In this document: in pieces, positions 36,865 to 50,079 of the stretch | Layout of the letters: every line of letters starts with the position of its first letter | Position numbering within the stretch: the first letter of the stretch is position 1 | Assembly (NCBI GenBank): GCA_963082975.1 | Contig: OY720346.1 | Span: 70,547,267 to 70,611,266 of the forward strand | Direction of reading: 5' to 3' | Source: Labia minor | Lineage: Eukaryota; Arthropoda; Insecta; Dermaptera; Spongiphoridae | DNA length: 64,000 nucleotides | Made by a program: the position numbers and the translations under genes | The notes under the pieces: generated by a model | What the model was told of the DNA's origin: nothing | What the model saw: only the letters and a program-made list of their open reading frames with translations | Database searches by the model: none

Positions 36865-38172
36865 TTAAAACTTCCATAAAATTTCTTTTGGTTGATCAGA
36901 AAGAAATGAATATTCTTGTGCATCTTTGCCATTTTTCATTAAAATCCATAAAAATTTCTGATGTTGGGTGGATGATAATGAAATATTTAGATGAATTGAT
37001 GTCTTTACTATTTCCATACAAGCCTGGTAGTTCCGATGCATAACTTAAAAGAGAAAGAAAGTCTAGTTAGATAAATATTGCTGATAATTAGTATTTTGGT
37101 ATAGGTATTAAATATAAATGTTTACTGTAAAGAATCTATATTATATATTTATTAAATGGAAATTATTATGGGTATAAGCTCTTTAGAAAATGAATTTGAT
37201 AAGAAAAAACTTACAGTGGTAATCAAAAAGTAGTTGAAATATAATTCGGCATTCTGCTGTCCAGTTGTAAAGTAAAATTATTTCAATAATCCGATTAATG
37301 GTTTCAAGATTGTGACAAGTAAAAGAGATCTGAGCAAGAATAGTTATTTGTGGACGGATTAGTTGAGGCAATTTGGGATTTTGTTCCATTATATGATTGG
37401 CAAGCTCCTGATTGTAATATTTTTTACTTAAAAAACATTCCTGCCAAAAGTAGAATAAAGGTATTGAACTAATTTCATCAATGCTAAGTTTTTCCACAAA
37501 ATATCGCATTTGTATTAGAGCATATTCCTCTTTAGTATCAATTGTATTCTTAATTGCAAGTTGAAGCAATTTTATCGTTCGCCCAAGATTTAAAGGATAA
37601 TATATAAAAACTTTATAAAAGAGTTCCAAGGAATTATCGTCTTCTCCATTGATCCAAAAAGCAGCAGCTTCGAAATCTTGTAGTTTGCCAGAAACAAGGA
37701 ATTGTTGAGGATTATTTTTAAAAAATATATCTTGAATAATGTTTATCCCTTTAGTTTGACCGTCGAGAGAAAGTTTATGCAAAATAACCATCCAATCACT
37801 ATTAGATAAATATATTTTTTTATCATTACAAATTTGTAAAAGTGAACAGACATTTGTATAATTTTTCATTTTGATATTAAATATAATCGATTCTTTTAAT
37901 TTTTTTTCATCTATAAGTTCTATATTCAATTTTGATTCACTTGGCATTACATTTTTAATGGTTAATATTGAATTAACATATTTTTTTAAAATACCTGAAG
38001 ACCATTTTTCCTGAGAACTTTTTACATGATTTGTTACAAATACATCAATCACATCATTAACATTATTGTCATTTTTATAATTCAGAAAAAAATTTCGTTT
38101 ACTATTAATTAATAACAAATTATTAATGTTTCTTAAATTTTTGTTAAAATTTATTAATATTGCATTGGCCAT
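36865..38172 (-). CDS. Uncharacterised helical protein, probably mitochondrial
   Basis: Two exons, 38172-37215 and 37043-36865, join through donor T|GTAAGT and acceptor TTTTAAG into 378 aa. I chose the ATG at 38172 rather than the GTG at 38,181. I do not recognise the family. The N-terminus is rich in Asn, Lys and Arg with almost no acidic residue (MANAILINFNKNLRNINNLL), as in matrix targeting sequences. The rest is predicted by eye to be alpha-helical with repeated pairs of amphipathic helices, as in pentatricopeptide or similar helical-repeat proteins; for example the segments around LELFYKVFIYYPLN, IPLFYFWQECFLSKKYY and CHNLETINRIIEIILLYNW. It lies between mitochondrial genes but is transcribed on its own. 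Confidence 0.75.
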
Positions 38173-39828
38173 TTTAAGCACAGACCATCCGTTATAAGGT
38201 TAGAAAAATTTTGACATTAATAAAAACAAAATAAAGAAAAATGTCAATTATTTATTTGTAATGCTATTATTATATTTACTTATGGTCATATTACTGAAAT
38301 TATAGAAAAGTAAACTAATCTAAATTAAAATTAAAAAAGAAAAAATTACAATTTTTGGGCGAGATTTGAATATCCCGAATTGACATTTCCTTTTGTCCTA
38401 ATTCATCCTAAATTGAAAATGTAAGGTACTCAACAAATAAGTTAAATGTGTTATTTTTTATAAAAAAAAATAAATGGAATATGAGCTATACCGATTTTCT
38501 TAAGGAATAAATAAATAAATGAGTTACTTATTAGAACAACTATAAATTTATTCATTTTTAACCATCAGATGATTTTATTTATAATAAAAATTTAGAATGG
38601 TTTATTTTAAATCATTTTATAAAAAAAATTTGAGAATAATGTTCAATGTTCTAAAATATTTTTAATGTTTTAGGTAATATATCTCAAATAATTTAATTAA
38701 AATATTAAATAAATTAATTGGTTCATAATTTATAAATCTAAATAAATAAAAATTAATGTAATGGATTTTATTGCGGTTTTAAATTTTTCTACAACTTTAT
38801 ATGTAAACAAATTTTATCTATTATGAAGTATATCGGCGATGGAGGGACTATTTTGAAAAATTAAACTCAAATGGAAGTAATAGTACAGAAACCTTAATGG
38901 TAGTCAGCAGAAATATTTAGTAACAGAGGAACAGTATTAACACAAAATGTAGAGAAATTTAAATACTTTCTATAATCACGAAGGATAATAATATTCGAGA
39001 ATTTAAGTCGAGGTTGAAATCGGGTAACGCCTTAAAATCGAAAAAGATGCGATGGGAAGGGCACGTGGCTAGAATAGGCGAGGAAAAATTGGCGAAAAAT
39101 ATATTAGTGAGGAGACCGAATGGGAAACGTCCGCTGTAAGCGATGGATGGACAATGTAGGAAGGGATGTGAAGAGGAGATGAGAGAAGGTAAGAGTTGGA
39201 TGGTTGTAGCTTAGGATACACTTAGAGGATTGTGGTTTCTGCGGCCAAGAACTTTCGAGATCCATAGAGCCACAGAGATAAATAATAAATTTATCATGTT
39301 TAAATTAACATTGTCTTTAATAAATATTTATTTTTTAATTTCAACCAGAAAACAAATATTGTATATAAATTCAGAATTGAAAAGCAAATCCATAATTTCT
39401 AAAAATTATAACAAAGATTTAATTTCATCTAATAAACTTTTTCATTAATTTATTGTAAAGCTTAACCTTTTGTTAAGTAACCATTCTAAAGGTGACTAAA
39501 GAACTAAGCACATATTTCAACTGCTGACTGTAAAATTAAGGAAGATCAATAAAGATTTAATTAAAGAATAAATCATGTTAAATTATTTGTTATTATTGAA
39601 CTAATAAATGGGTTTAAGTAATAAATAACGAATGAAAGTAAAAAACTAGATTTATTTAGAAAGAGTTACAAAAATTAATTTATGAAATTATAATTATTTC
39701 TTAAGAAAAAAACTTGAAATTACTGAAACATTTCGTTTAATATATATATATATATATTAAAAATAATTCATATAAAACATAACATATATATAAATATATT
39801 ATGAATTGTTTTTTAAGTGAAACATTTT
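38173..39828. other. Intergenic region with LINE relic
   Basis: Apart from the LINE at 38,870-39,475 this is AT-rich DNA holding the promoter of the gene ending at 36,865 and the 3' UTR of ICE2. A (TA)n tract lies near 39,740. Confidence 0.55.
38870..39475 (+). mobile_element. RTE-like LINE 3' fragment
   Basis: Successive pieces of a LINE ORF2 end are readable: MVVSRN, IITKDNNIREFKSRLKSGNA, KKMRWEGHVARIGEEKLAKN and RPNGKRPL, then the WMDNVGRDV tail in another frame. An internal deletion joins SGNA directly to the KSKKMRWEGH block. About 200 bp of 3' UTR match the LINE at 15,993 and end at the same AAAGCTTAACCTTTT. Several stops and frame changes show it is dead. Confidence 0.75.
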
Positions 39829-42800
39829 TTAAGCTGTTCTTTTTTTTCTTCCTCTCTTATTACGCGTCAATTTACTTTTACGTTGGGTTGATGATACTGG
39901 AGGAAATGTTAATGGTATTCTCATATATTTCCTATGATAATTATTACAAAGAAGCGGACTGAGTGGAATAAGTGGAGCGAATTCAGAATTTGGAAAATTA
40001 ATTTCCTCAGGTCCTTTACTATAAGATTGATGATAATCTTCACTAAAAACAAAAGAATACAAAATCAAATTATTGTGGATATTTTTTAAAAGATTTTTTT
40101 AAAATTTTACCCTTTATCACTTGCTGTCAATAATTCACAAAAGGCACCCTCGGTATGTTTCAGCAAATATTCTCCAACAGGTTGAGATTTCAGTTCACTT
40201 AATACAGCGAATAATGTTCCAAATATTGGGGCTGGATTGATATTTAAATCTCGAGGTTTAATTGTATCAATTGTCATTACTTCTTGAAATTCACTGTTTA
40301 TACGCACTGATAAAAATTATAAATTATTATTTTTTTTCTAAGAAAAGGTGTTTTATTTTTTTATCGATAAAATTAATTACCATTTAGAAAATTTGTATTT
40401 GGTTTGAAAAACAAATTTGACCATATGTGATGAATTTCTTGAGTAGTTAGATGTTCACATCCCATTTCAGGTTTAAGTTCTATTTTCGAACGTATCGTCA
40501 TAAAAGTTTTATCCTAAAATAAATATATTATTTAATTATTTTATTAATTAATGTTAGAATTAAAAAACAAATTTGCTCGTATATCTAAAGAATTAATATA
40601 ATCATAAATAATTTATTATAGATAGTTTAAGAATAATATTACATACTAAATGTCCATCAACTCTATTTCTTACAAGTATTTTTAATTGTGAAATACTCTC
40701 ATCGTGTTGTTTGATATAATCATTTTTTTTTCTAGATATTTTCCATAAATTATATGAAAAATTATCATGATAACTTGGCGTTGATAATTTATCTTCACAA
40801 TTGCAATCAATATAAAATTGATCAGGATTCGAATCATCTCCTTCCGAATCATCATTATTATTGGAACATGAACATTTAGGAAGTTTAAAATAACTAGAAT
40901 TAATTAAAAAAATGTATTATTTATATTTAAATATTTAACCACAATGGTTTTGATTTTTACAATTCAAAATGGAGATTATTCATATAAAAATTATCTTTAG
41001 CTTGATTTAATTTTTACAAGCCATCAAGCAATAAATATTTTGTATAAAATACACTTACATTGAATTAGGATTGTTTCTGTTAGTTAATAAATTTTTACTA
41101 GCCAATTTATAATACCAGTTCATTTGTTTTGCAACACTCATTTTTTTTGCAGGCCATGGTTTATCTACAAAAATTATAGTCTGCTTGTTTAATGAATAAC
41201 CTGAAAAAAAAACATATTTAATAAATAAGTACAAAAGAACATTTTATTTAATTTGTTTGTATTTAAGAGGAGTGTAATTGCACATCTTGTACCATCAATC
41301 TTTTGGGGAGAATAACAATTGAAAAAAAACAACCTTGTTTAAGTCATTTCAAATCCTCATATTAATTATATACTTTTCATTCAATATTTGAAAGAAAAAT
41401 ATGAAATTTATCAAAAATAATTTAATTAACTGATTACTTACGTTGATTAGCCGTTTTAATACTAATAGGAATTTCCCATTCCAACTTATTATCATGTATT
41501 GTTTCAATTAAACGATTAATGCCAGATGAGGAAATAACTATATCGGCCTCACTTTGTAGAGCAAAATATAAAGCATTAAGATCTTGAGAAACTGAAGTTA
41601 AAATGTCGATATATAATGATGATAAAGTATAATAAATTATCTCAAACACTATAAATTACCCGGTTGTTTATAAAGAATATTTTCTTTCAATTTTTTAATA
41701 TTATCACATTGAGTTGGAAATCGAAGATCAGCTTTTTTAAAGGTTTTAATAATGTTAACTTGATGCTTTAAATTAGGAATATTAATTAATGGAATCAACC
41801 CCTAAAAGAAAAAAAGAAATGTTTGATTTATTTTATTCTATTGATTAATAATATTTTTGAAGGAATATACTAGAGTTTGCATATGAGATAAAAATTGCAT
41901 TTCCAGAGGTGGTTTTTCATTTCCATAAAAAATTGGAATCATTATATTTTTTGAAACATAATATTGTGGATATTTTTGAACTCGGAGATAGCGATGCTAA
42001 AATATAATAAATATACAATACAATTATTTTTAAGATTTAACAAAATTATTATTGAGAAACATTTTTAAATTTAATAAAAATCTTATCAAATATCAATTCT
42101 AACAAAAATTATTTCTATTTCATTTTAAAATAGAAATTTACTTTGTATTACATAAAAGTAAATATTGCAACTTTGTTTGAAGAAAAAAAAATTACAATTA
42201 AATTTTATCCTTTTATACAAAATAAATGTAAGAAAAATTGTTATTACCTCTAATGCTTTGGTAATATATAATTTAATTTGTTCCGAAATTTTTAATGTTT
42301 TACCCTTATTTCGTTCGAGTGCAAAATTTTGAAAGGTTATTTGTTCTTCTATAACAATCGGCGTAAACTTCTATGATACAAAATAAAATTTTAAATAAAT
42401 TAAAAAAAAAATTAATTATATAAATGAATCTTTACATTATAAAAATGTTTATCATGAGCCAGGTCTCTGCCGATATTACGAAACATAATAGAAAAATATA
42501 TTTCTTGCTCTTTAGCATTTAATTGTGATTTGGGAAAAGTTTGGATAATTTTCAGAAGTTCTTTATTGAAATATAAAAGTTCCTGTTAATGGAAATTAAT
42601 AAATTAAAATATGTGTATTTAAATTAATATAAAGAAATAACAAACTTTTTTATACCTTTTCATTTATAATTTCATTCGGTTCGGAATCAGAATTTTCAGA
42701 CGAGGAATACATATTTTCTAAATCATCATTTAGTAAATGTTCTACATAAGAATCTTTTAAACGATCTTCTTTTAAAAATTCTTTCGAATGGATTCCTTGT

Positions 42801-42948
42801 TTTTTTAAAGACCTGAGAAATACATAGTAAATGGTATAGTAAATTAATACACAATTATATTTAATTAATTAGAAATAAGGATGAATTATTACCAGTTATT
42901 TTTTAAAAACTCTTCAAATGGTTCTATTAAAAGTTTGTCTTGCTCCAT
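39829..42948 (-). CDS. ICE2: Little elongation complex subunit 2 (ICE2/NARG2)
   Basis: Component of the little elongation complex, which drives RNA polymerase II transcription of snRNA genes. Twelve exons (minus): 42948-42893, 42812-42656, 42582-42436, 42370-42248, 41996-41871, 41801-41660, 41591-41442, 41200-41059, 40893-40647, 40513-40381, 40306-40111, 40042-39829; 610 aa, shorter than the vertebrate protein, which has a long disordered middle. Family blocks: LEWEIPISIK followed by PWPAKKMSVAKQMNWYYKLA, and the C-terminal NARG2 domain with MGCEHLTTQEIHHMWSNLF, LKSQPVGEYLLKHTEGAF and IPLSPLLCNNYHRKYMRIPL TFPP. The tail is basic (RKSKLTRNKRGRKKRTA), nuclear-localisation-like. An acidic Ser-rich stretch lies near residues 55-70. 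Identification rests on the two conserved blocks. Confidence 0.87.
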
Positions 42949-43245
42949 CGTCTTATTAATGAGGAATGAGAATGAATCAGAATGAATAATATTGCAACTT
43001 TTTAACTACAAATAAAAATATTAGTACACCGCTAGAAGGCAGTAGTATAGCTCAAAAGGATAGGGATGTAGTGTTAAGGTAAGAAAAAATGCGCAAAAAA
43101 TAAAACTACGAAATTAATATAATAATATTTATTATAAAAATGACTTTAACATAAATATTTAAATAAAAATTATCAGATAATTTATTAATTATGACAATTT
43201 TTAAAATATATCTACAATATAATAAAAAGATACACAAATAAAAAC
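42949..43245. promoter_or_regulatory. Short DAP3-to-ICE2 interval
   Basis: Only 297 bp separate the DAP3 stop from the ICE2 start on the same strand. It must hold the DAP3 poly(A) site and the ICE2 promoter. A complex patch near 43,024-43,080 (ACCGCTAGAAGGCAGTAGTA) is the best promoter candidate. Confidence 0.4.
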
Positions 43246-46200
43246 TTATAATGGGGCACAGACTTTCATTATTTTTTCGGGGTTGCCTAGAGTTAAAGCT
43301 AAAAGTTCATTTCTACTCTCTTCAGAAACGGCATACTTATTTTGTATCCAGAGTCGATCTAGATAATAATTAATACAAGAATGAAATTCTTTTTCAGTAA
43401 AGTTATCCACTCGGATAGGAACAAATGGATCGACATGCTCAAATCCCTGAAACAAAGTCAATATAAATTATAATAGAAAAATAAAAAGTTAAAATTTAAT
43501 TAATTCGAAATAACTTTTCGTTTTGGTAAACTTGAATAATTAAAGTTAAGATTTACTAATTTATTTTAAACATTATTAATTGTTTTAAACCAAAGTTAAT
43601 CTCTATAACTTTATCAATTAAATTATACATTAATTTAAACATAAAAACAAAAGAAATAAGTACCTTTTTGCCTAAACAATATATTGGCAAATCTGAAGTC
43701 CGTGAATTTAAATGAAGTGTTTTGGAATCAATTATCAAAACCATACATCCGTTTGGCTAAAAATTATATAAATTAACTAATTATAATTTTTGTAAGAATA
43801 TAAATAATATTAATATAGAATTAGAATATAAATATTTAAGAAATTATTTATCTTTTTAATTTTAAGATTTATATTGACTTCACCCTTTCCCAAGAAAAAA
43901 AAAGATTTTTACCCAGTCATTTCTTGTTAATTTTTTAAATGAATCAATGAGAGATATTTTCTCTGCACTGATCTCTTTCTTTAATTCGTTTTTGATATTT
44001 GTTTTTTCTTCAAAAAATGCACTATATCCATCAATACCTACAAATGTTTTTACTCTAAATATAAAAGAAGAAAAATAAATTATTAAATTTGATGTATATT
44101 TATTAATTCATATTAATTACTAACCTTCCTTCGGTTGAATGCTGTTTAATCTCATCAATAAGAACATCAATTATTTCACAAGCAAACCTCACCCGGGTCA
44201 TTCCCAAATTAACAATATTTATTAACGGGGCATCTTTTGGGGTTATTTCACGTTCACTCCATGTATATTCTTTCAAAGTCCTAAGCTATTAATCAAAACA
44301 ATTTTTAAATAAATACTATACTTATTAATTATTTTAAACTATTGGTTAATAAAATATCTAATATTATTAAATTATATGAAAATAATTTAAATTTCATCTA
44401 TTAATTTTATCATATTAATCACAAATCAAAAAATATTACTAAAGTAAATTAAAAAATATAAATTATATTATAAATTAATAGAAAATATATTATTTATTAT
44501 TTTTCAATTTAATTTCTCACCTGGAGTTTATTTAATAAATGTTCATTTTGCTTTTTAAAATGATTTAACCAGATTGAAGCATCAATTGGTAAATCTACAA
44601 AATCCGGTTTTTTAACTGAATTAGCAACTTCTTTGCATCTACGTATCCATTCTCTTGCTGATGAATATTAAAAACAGGATATAATTAATATTAGAAGATA
44701 AATTAATTTAATTATATTAAATGAAATGAATATCAATTAAATTTGGAGTTATGAAATAAATACAAATTTAATATATATATATATATTACCCCAAGGTATG
44801 TGAACAATGAGATATTCGTTATTAAATGCCCAATGTAAACAATGAGCAAGAGTAAGTGATTTCCCAGTTCCATAGGGACCATCTAAAAAAAATAAAAGAT
44901 TATTCATTATTTCATTTTTAATAGGCAAAGCTATTATTTTAATTTTTATTAATTCTCTAATCTGATATTTAAAAACTAATTTTTTTATTTGATTTATAAT
45001 CTTAAAAAAAAATATCAATTAATATAGAAATTTATATATTATTGATTATCGCAATGAATTCCTTTCTTGAGGACAAATGTTGTGTGAAAGCTAGTTTTAT
45101 GAGTAGATATATTTTGATTTTTGCATCATGATAATATTCTGATCGACAATGCATTGATTTCATATCACGAACATGCAAAAAACATATCGTTCTATAGTCA
45201 CTAAATTAGGCTGATTTAGAACAGCTTAACTTTTGACTGTTAAACAACCTATATAAAGATTGAAGAGAAAAGTAAATGAAATGAATTTTTTTTATAAGAT
45301 ATAAATAAAGATATTTTATTTTATAAACAAATTTATCATACCTTTCGATCATATCTTTATATATAGTACATTAAAAAGTTGATAATATTTAATAAAACTT
45401 ACATAGTAAAAAACGAACTGAAGGTTTCTTATCATCCATTTGTTTAAAATAATGAAACAATTCTAAAGCAGGTCTTCGAACCATAATTGTTGTTTCCACA
45501 AAGGTATCACATTGTTTCATGTAAGATAATGGAAGACCTTTGGTTCCATAAATTATGTTAGCAGTTTCTTGAGGCACAGTGTAGTATAAACCATGATGTT
45601 CTAAAGATTGTTTAGACTGTAAATAAAGTTAATTATATAAAAATGTTTTCTTGTTATTTATTTATTTGATCTATAGATATAGATTCTTGTTTTTGGAATA
45701 TTTAAACATCATTCATATGATTAAAAAAATTTTTTAAAGATATAAATGTTAAAAAATTACTCATTTATACAGAATATTAATAATATATTTGTTCTTAAAT
45801 TTTTAATAAGACTAATATATCAGTTAGTATATAGTTACAAAGAATACAATCATTTATTAGTTTTTATTTTATTAATAGTCTATTTTATGTTTTGTTTTTT
45901 ATTCACATCTTGAATAGTTTTCCTAATGTCATTTAAATTTGCTATTAGAAAAAACCTTTAAACGTCAAAATATTGGAAAGAACCTTGACATATCTTAGAT
46001 CTTTTGTTTTGTCTCTTAAACATCATTATTAAAAGCTTAATCAAAACAATTACAATTCAAACAAATTCGTGAATTATTTTTATTTCAAATAAATCCAAAT
46101 TGAACTTTCAGTCAATATTTCCTTTGTCCATGATATAAAAGATTGTCTAATTCTATCTTCTTTAAAATTACAACAAATTTAAATAATGAAAGAAATAAAA

Positions 46201-46517
46201 TCACTATTAAAAAGGATAAAAAAACTAATAAACCTAAATAATATTTGTTTAGAAATTATTGTCTTATAATTAATCATGTTTTTAATTACCGGATTATCTT
46301 CTTTCGTACGACATGGTAATATTTCATAATCCGTTTTAAAAGAGGTTTGTGTTACTTGAGAATTTATAATTGTCGAATTCAAATTCCGAATTAATTGAAG
46401 AGGACATTTTTTTGAAATAAGGAGTGGTGTAAAAACTAAAAAAGAATTATAATTAACTCATGAAATAACTGAAATTAAGAAGTAATTTCTAAATATCTTA
46501 CTATGTTTAAAAGACAT
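43246..46517 (-). CDS. DAP3: Small ribosomal subunit protein mS29 (DAP3), mitochondrial
   Basis: GTP-binding protein of the mitochondrial small ribosomal subunit, also known as death-associated protein 3. Nine exons (minus): 46517-46502, 46435-46290, 45616-45403, 44882-44790, 44657-44521, 44285-44125, 44054-43913, 43756-43664, 43446-43246; 400 aa against 398 in human. The first exon codes only five residues. The N-terminus (MSFKHIFTPLLISKKC, basic and hydrophobic) is a mitochondrial presequence. The P-loop GPYGTGKSLTLAHCLHWA spans exons 3-4; LIVHIPWG follows, then FVGIDGYSAFFEEKT, MVLIIDSKTL and the C-terminal FVPIRVDNFTEKEF block, all in family order. Upstream neighbour of ICE2 on the same strand. 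Confidence 0.95.
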
Positions 46518-46766
46518 TATTATCATTTACAAGAATAAGTCGGAATATTTTTATTATTTTTTTATGGTAAGGTTATTAAAAGTCCATTTTAGGTTTTGTC
46601 TTCCAGAGAGCGTTCGAATAGATTTTAAACAAAAAATTTTCTTTAAATTATTAATAATATAAAATATAAAAATAATTGAAATTAAGTAAACTTTTATTAT
46701 TTATTATAAATTTTATTGTTTATATATAAAAAAAATAAATAAATTAAAAATAAACAATTATCAATC

Positions 46767-46814
<48 letters not shown>

Positions 46815-47090
46815 TGAGTTTAGTCTAAATTACTTAAATATTATATTATAAATTTTTAACTTAGTGACGTTTCAATCCTTATTTTCAAGTTTAGTTTATC
46901 TAATATATTTTAATGTTATATATTATATATTTGGTACGCTATGATAGGAAAGAAAAATTTCGCCCTATCTTAATTTTTAATAATTAAAAAATATTTTGGA
47001 TATTAATAAATTTATTAATATATATATATATATATATATATTATGTTTTTTATTCTAAGCTATATTTAAAAGTTATTATGATTTGAAGAA
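46518..47090. other. DAP3 upstream region
   Basis: Contains the DAP3 promoter (not resolved), a (TA)n/(GA)n microsatellite near 46,768-46,810 and AT-rich DNA. No exon seen. Confidence 0.5.
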
Positions 47091-47094
47091 AAAA

Positions 47095-47530
47095 TGGATA
47101 TATAAAAAAATATTCTTTAAACATTGCCCATACCACACCCCATAACTTAGTTTTTCGTTACGCTCGAGAGATGACAGTAGTTGTATCAATTTTGTTGACA
47201 AGAGGGCGACACAGAAGCTATAAGAGAGAAAGAGAGAGCTTGTATGTGAGACAAGGATGGCGCGTATGTGATTGAAACAGACAGAGAGCTTGACCGAGCC
47301 AAGTGAGTTGTGAGTTGATGTCGTTGAGAAGACAACTCGACATCAACCTAACCGACACCACCTTCCTATTTTTGACTTGAAGGGTGAAATCCCTTAACAC
47401 TGTGCGTGTATATGAGTGCATTCCATTTTTCAAAAACATCTATTTATCCATACACCCGAGCCAATTGGTGAGATACGAATAACTGCTGCACCAAGCCTCC
47501 CGTTCGTTTTTCCAAAAAAGGTAATCACAG
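47095..47530. promoter_or_regulatory. Promoter-like GC-richer island with hairpin
   Basis: A 430-bp complex, non-repetitive block stands out from AT-rich DNA. A perfect 10-bp inverted repeat (GTTGATGTCG at 47,314 and its complement at 47,338) forms a hairpin with a 14-nt loop. A donor-like AAAAAAG|GTAATC sits near 47,520. It lies about 600 bp from the DAP3 start and could be the promoter and untranslated first exon of a plus-strand gene whose coding exons are beyond the window. No convincing coding frame. Confidence 0.35.
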
Positions 47531-47559
47531 AACAAACACCCGTGCTTTATAATTATATA

Positions 47560-49303
47560 AAAAACATTTCTTATGACCTATATAAGCTTTAGAAGTACAC
47601 CCCTCGTGACGGGGTCAAAGTTCTTCTCCAACGTGCAGCCGCTCTATTTACCTAACCAACGAAATTCAAACATTAACTTTCCTGATAAAATTATATTTAT
47701 ATATAACACTACTCCTTATTTTATAAATCACCTAATATTCCCCTCTCATTATTTCTTTTATTAAATAAAAAGCATTTAATGTTAAAAAATAATATCACAA
47801 ATATAATTATCACCATGAATTGACATGACATTTGAATTATTTTAATAATCTCTAATATATATATATATATATATATTATATATCTCAATTAACAAATATT
47901 TTCAAATCATTCTTTTGATATTATTCAAAATTATCTTTTATATCATTAATCTATTATAATTGATTCAAATAATATTTTAAAAGAACATTGAAATGTTTAT
48001 TATTTATATTCTCTGCTAAGTGTGATACGAGTAACTTTATTTTAAATTATTCTAAATTTTAAATATTTTTTTTTAAAATTGGTGAATCTTTGATTGTTGA
48101 ATACTAGACTTCAAAGCTTGAGGATTATTTACCAAGCGGCTCTATGGGGTGCTATTAATACCCAACCCTTTTTTATAAAAGGAAATGAAACGTATAACCT
48201 ATCCATATATGAAATAAAAACTTGAATACAATATATATATATATATATATATTATAATTTTTGTTTGTATTAAAAATATTAATTGTATAATTCTATTTAC
48301 AGGATTTCAATAAAATATAATATAAACTTCAACATTAAAAAAAAAGTTTTTTTTGTGAATTTTTCATTCCGAATATGTAATTATATACCAAAATTTATAC
48401 ATTTATTTAATTATAATTATTAAAAATAAAAAGTACCTTTTAAAATAGTTTAAAGATGTAATCCCCCCCCACATTATATATGTTTATAATTTACCAATAA
48501 CAATTATGTTTTTTATTTTAAATTCATTAATTTTACAGCCCTAAAATGCACTTTTTTATGGGGGAAAAGAGGTTCATTGTGTAGAAAATTTATTTACAAA
48601 TATTTAAAGCAAATCACTAAAAATATTAGATTTATACAATTTTTTTTTAAATTCTTAAAAATCAATTTTATAGAATGTTTACATATACATTTATTAGTAT
48701 ATTTTTTGTAAAATACGTTTTTATGGATAAATAGTTTTTTGAGTCCCAAATTTTTATATATTTTCAAATGTTACATTATGAAAAATTATTAGATAATTAA
48801 AGAGTAAATATCATAATATATTTATTAGTATATATATATTACTTATAAAAAGATAATATTTTATAAAGTAAATATTATAAATTATAATAATATATATAAT
48901 AATAATATATATTAAAACTATTATAGCACAATAAATAAAATTAAATTTCATAAAGTTAAAAAATATACATTTAATATTTCTATTTTGATAAATCATGTCT
49001 AAATGCATTTTAGGATAAATTACTTAATATAAGCGTCACAGATGATATAATTTTATGATTCATTAAAATATTTGAATTGTTTAATTTGTCAATAATTATT
49101 TATTCAAATTTAATCACAACTAAACGAGTTTTATGCACACATATAACAGCTATTATTGTATATTTATTTATTTGTTTTATTTAAATTTATCATATATCTC
49201 ATCTATAAAAGAGAATACATTCATTATTGAATCGTTCGATTAAATTGCTTTATCTTGAATTACTATGAAAGTATAAATAATATACATGTATATATATTTA
49301 TAT
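47560..49303. other. AT-rich DNA without recognised gene
   Basis: Several (TA)n tracts (about 47,856 and 48,231) and short accidental frames; nothing I can name. Confidence 0.5.
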
Positions 49304-49304
49304 A

Positions 49305-49802
49305 CGAGGGGTGTTCAAAGTATTCTCGGTAACGGGGTAATTTAGCAGTGACGAAGGGATTTAAATTATTTCAGTTGGTAACGACACTCCCTGAGAACAT
49401 AACCTCAAAATTTCATTTATTTATCATTAGTACTAATCTAATTATCGTTGGTGTAAGAAGACCAGAATGACTGATGCGACAATGTTGAGAAAAATGTTTT
49501 GAAGAAATATAGCATACACCTTACAGCCCAGACCTTGCCCCCAGTAATTACTTCTTGTTCCCCAACCTAAAAAAAGATCTTCGTGGAAAACGTTTTTCTG
49601 ACGATGAAAAGCTGAAGGTGGCAATTAACGCACATTTTGAGGACAAGGAGGAAAAATATTTTTTAGAGGGAATTCAAAAGTTAGTTTCCCGAGCAAACAA
49701 GTGTATTGAGGTTATGGGGGACTAGATTGAAAAATAAATTTTAATTAGAAGTTTCTGTATTTTCCTTCATACCTATACCGAAAATACTTTGAACACCCCT
49801 CG
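49305..49802 (+). mobile_element. Internally deleted mariner element
   Basis: Inverted ends (CGAGGGGTGTTCAAAGTATT and complement) are flanked by TA on both sides. The right half reads the mariner C-terminus: YSPDLAPSNYFLFPNLKKDL, then RGKRFSDDEKLKV and FEDKEEKYFLEGIQKLV to a stop at 49,724. YSPDLAPS is the block of the third catalytic Asp of DD34D transposases. The N-terminal two thirds are gone, so it is non-autonomous. Confidence 0.88.
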
Positions 49803-50024
49803 TATATATATATATGTGATAAATTATTCATATTAATGTTAATATATTGTTTAACTATCATCATCTTTACAAATTCTAGAAATATTTATTTATATTCTAG
49901 ATTCACATATTTTATTTATAATTTTTTATTTTTAAATATTTTTTTAATTTTTATACATTTTAATAATCTCAATTTAATTTATTTAAATTTATGTCTTTAT
50001 CTTTTCATTATATTATTAAAAATA

Positions 50025-50070
50025 AGTTGTACCTGGCCACAGAACCGACCGACGATTTGAAATAAATTAA
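50025..50070 (-). repeat. Family A terminal fragment
   Basis: ACCTGGCCACAGAACCGACC plus GACGATTTGAAAT matches the hairpin end of family A in minus orientation. It directly precedes the next mariner relic. Confidence 0.6.
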
Positions 50071-50079
50071 ACAACATTA

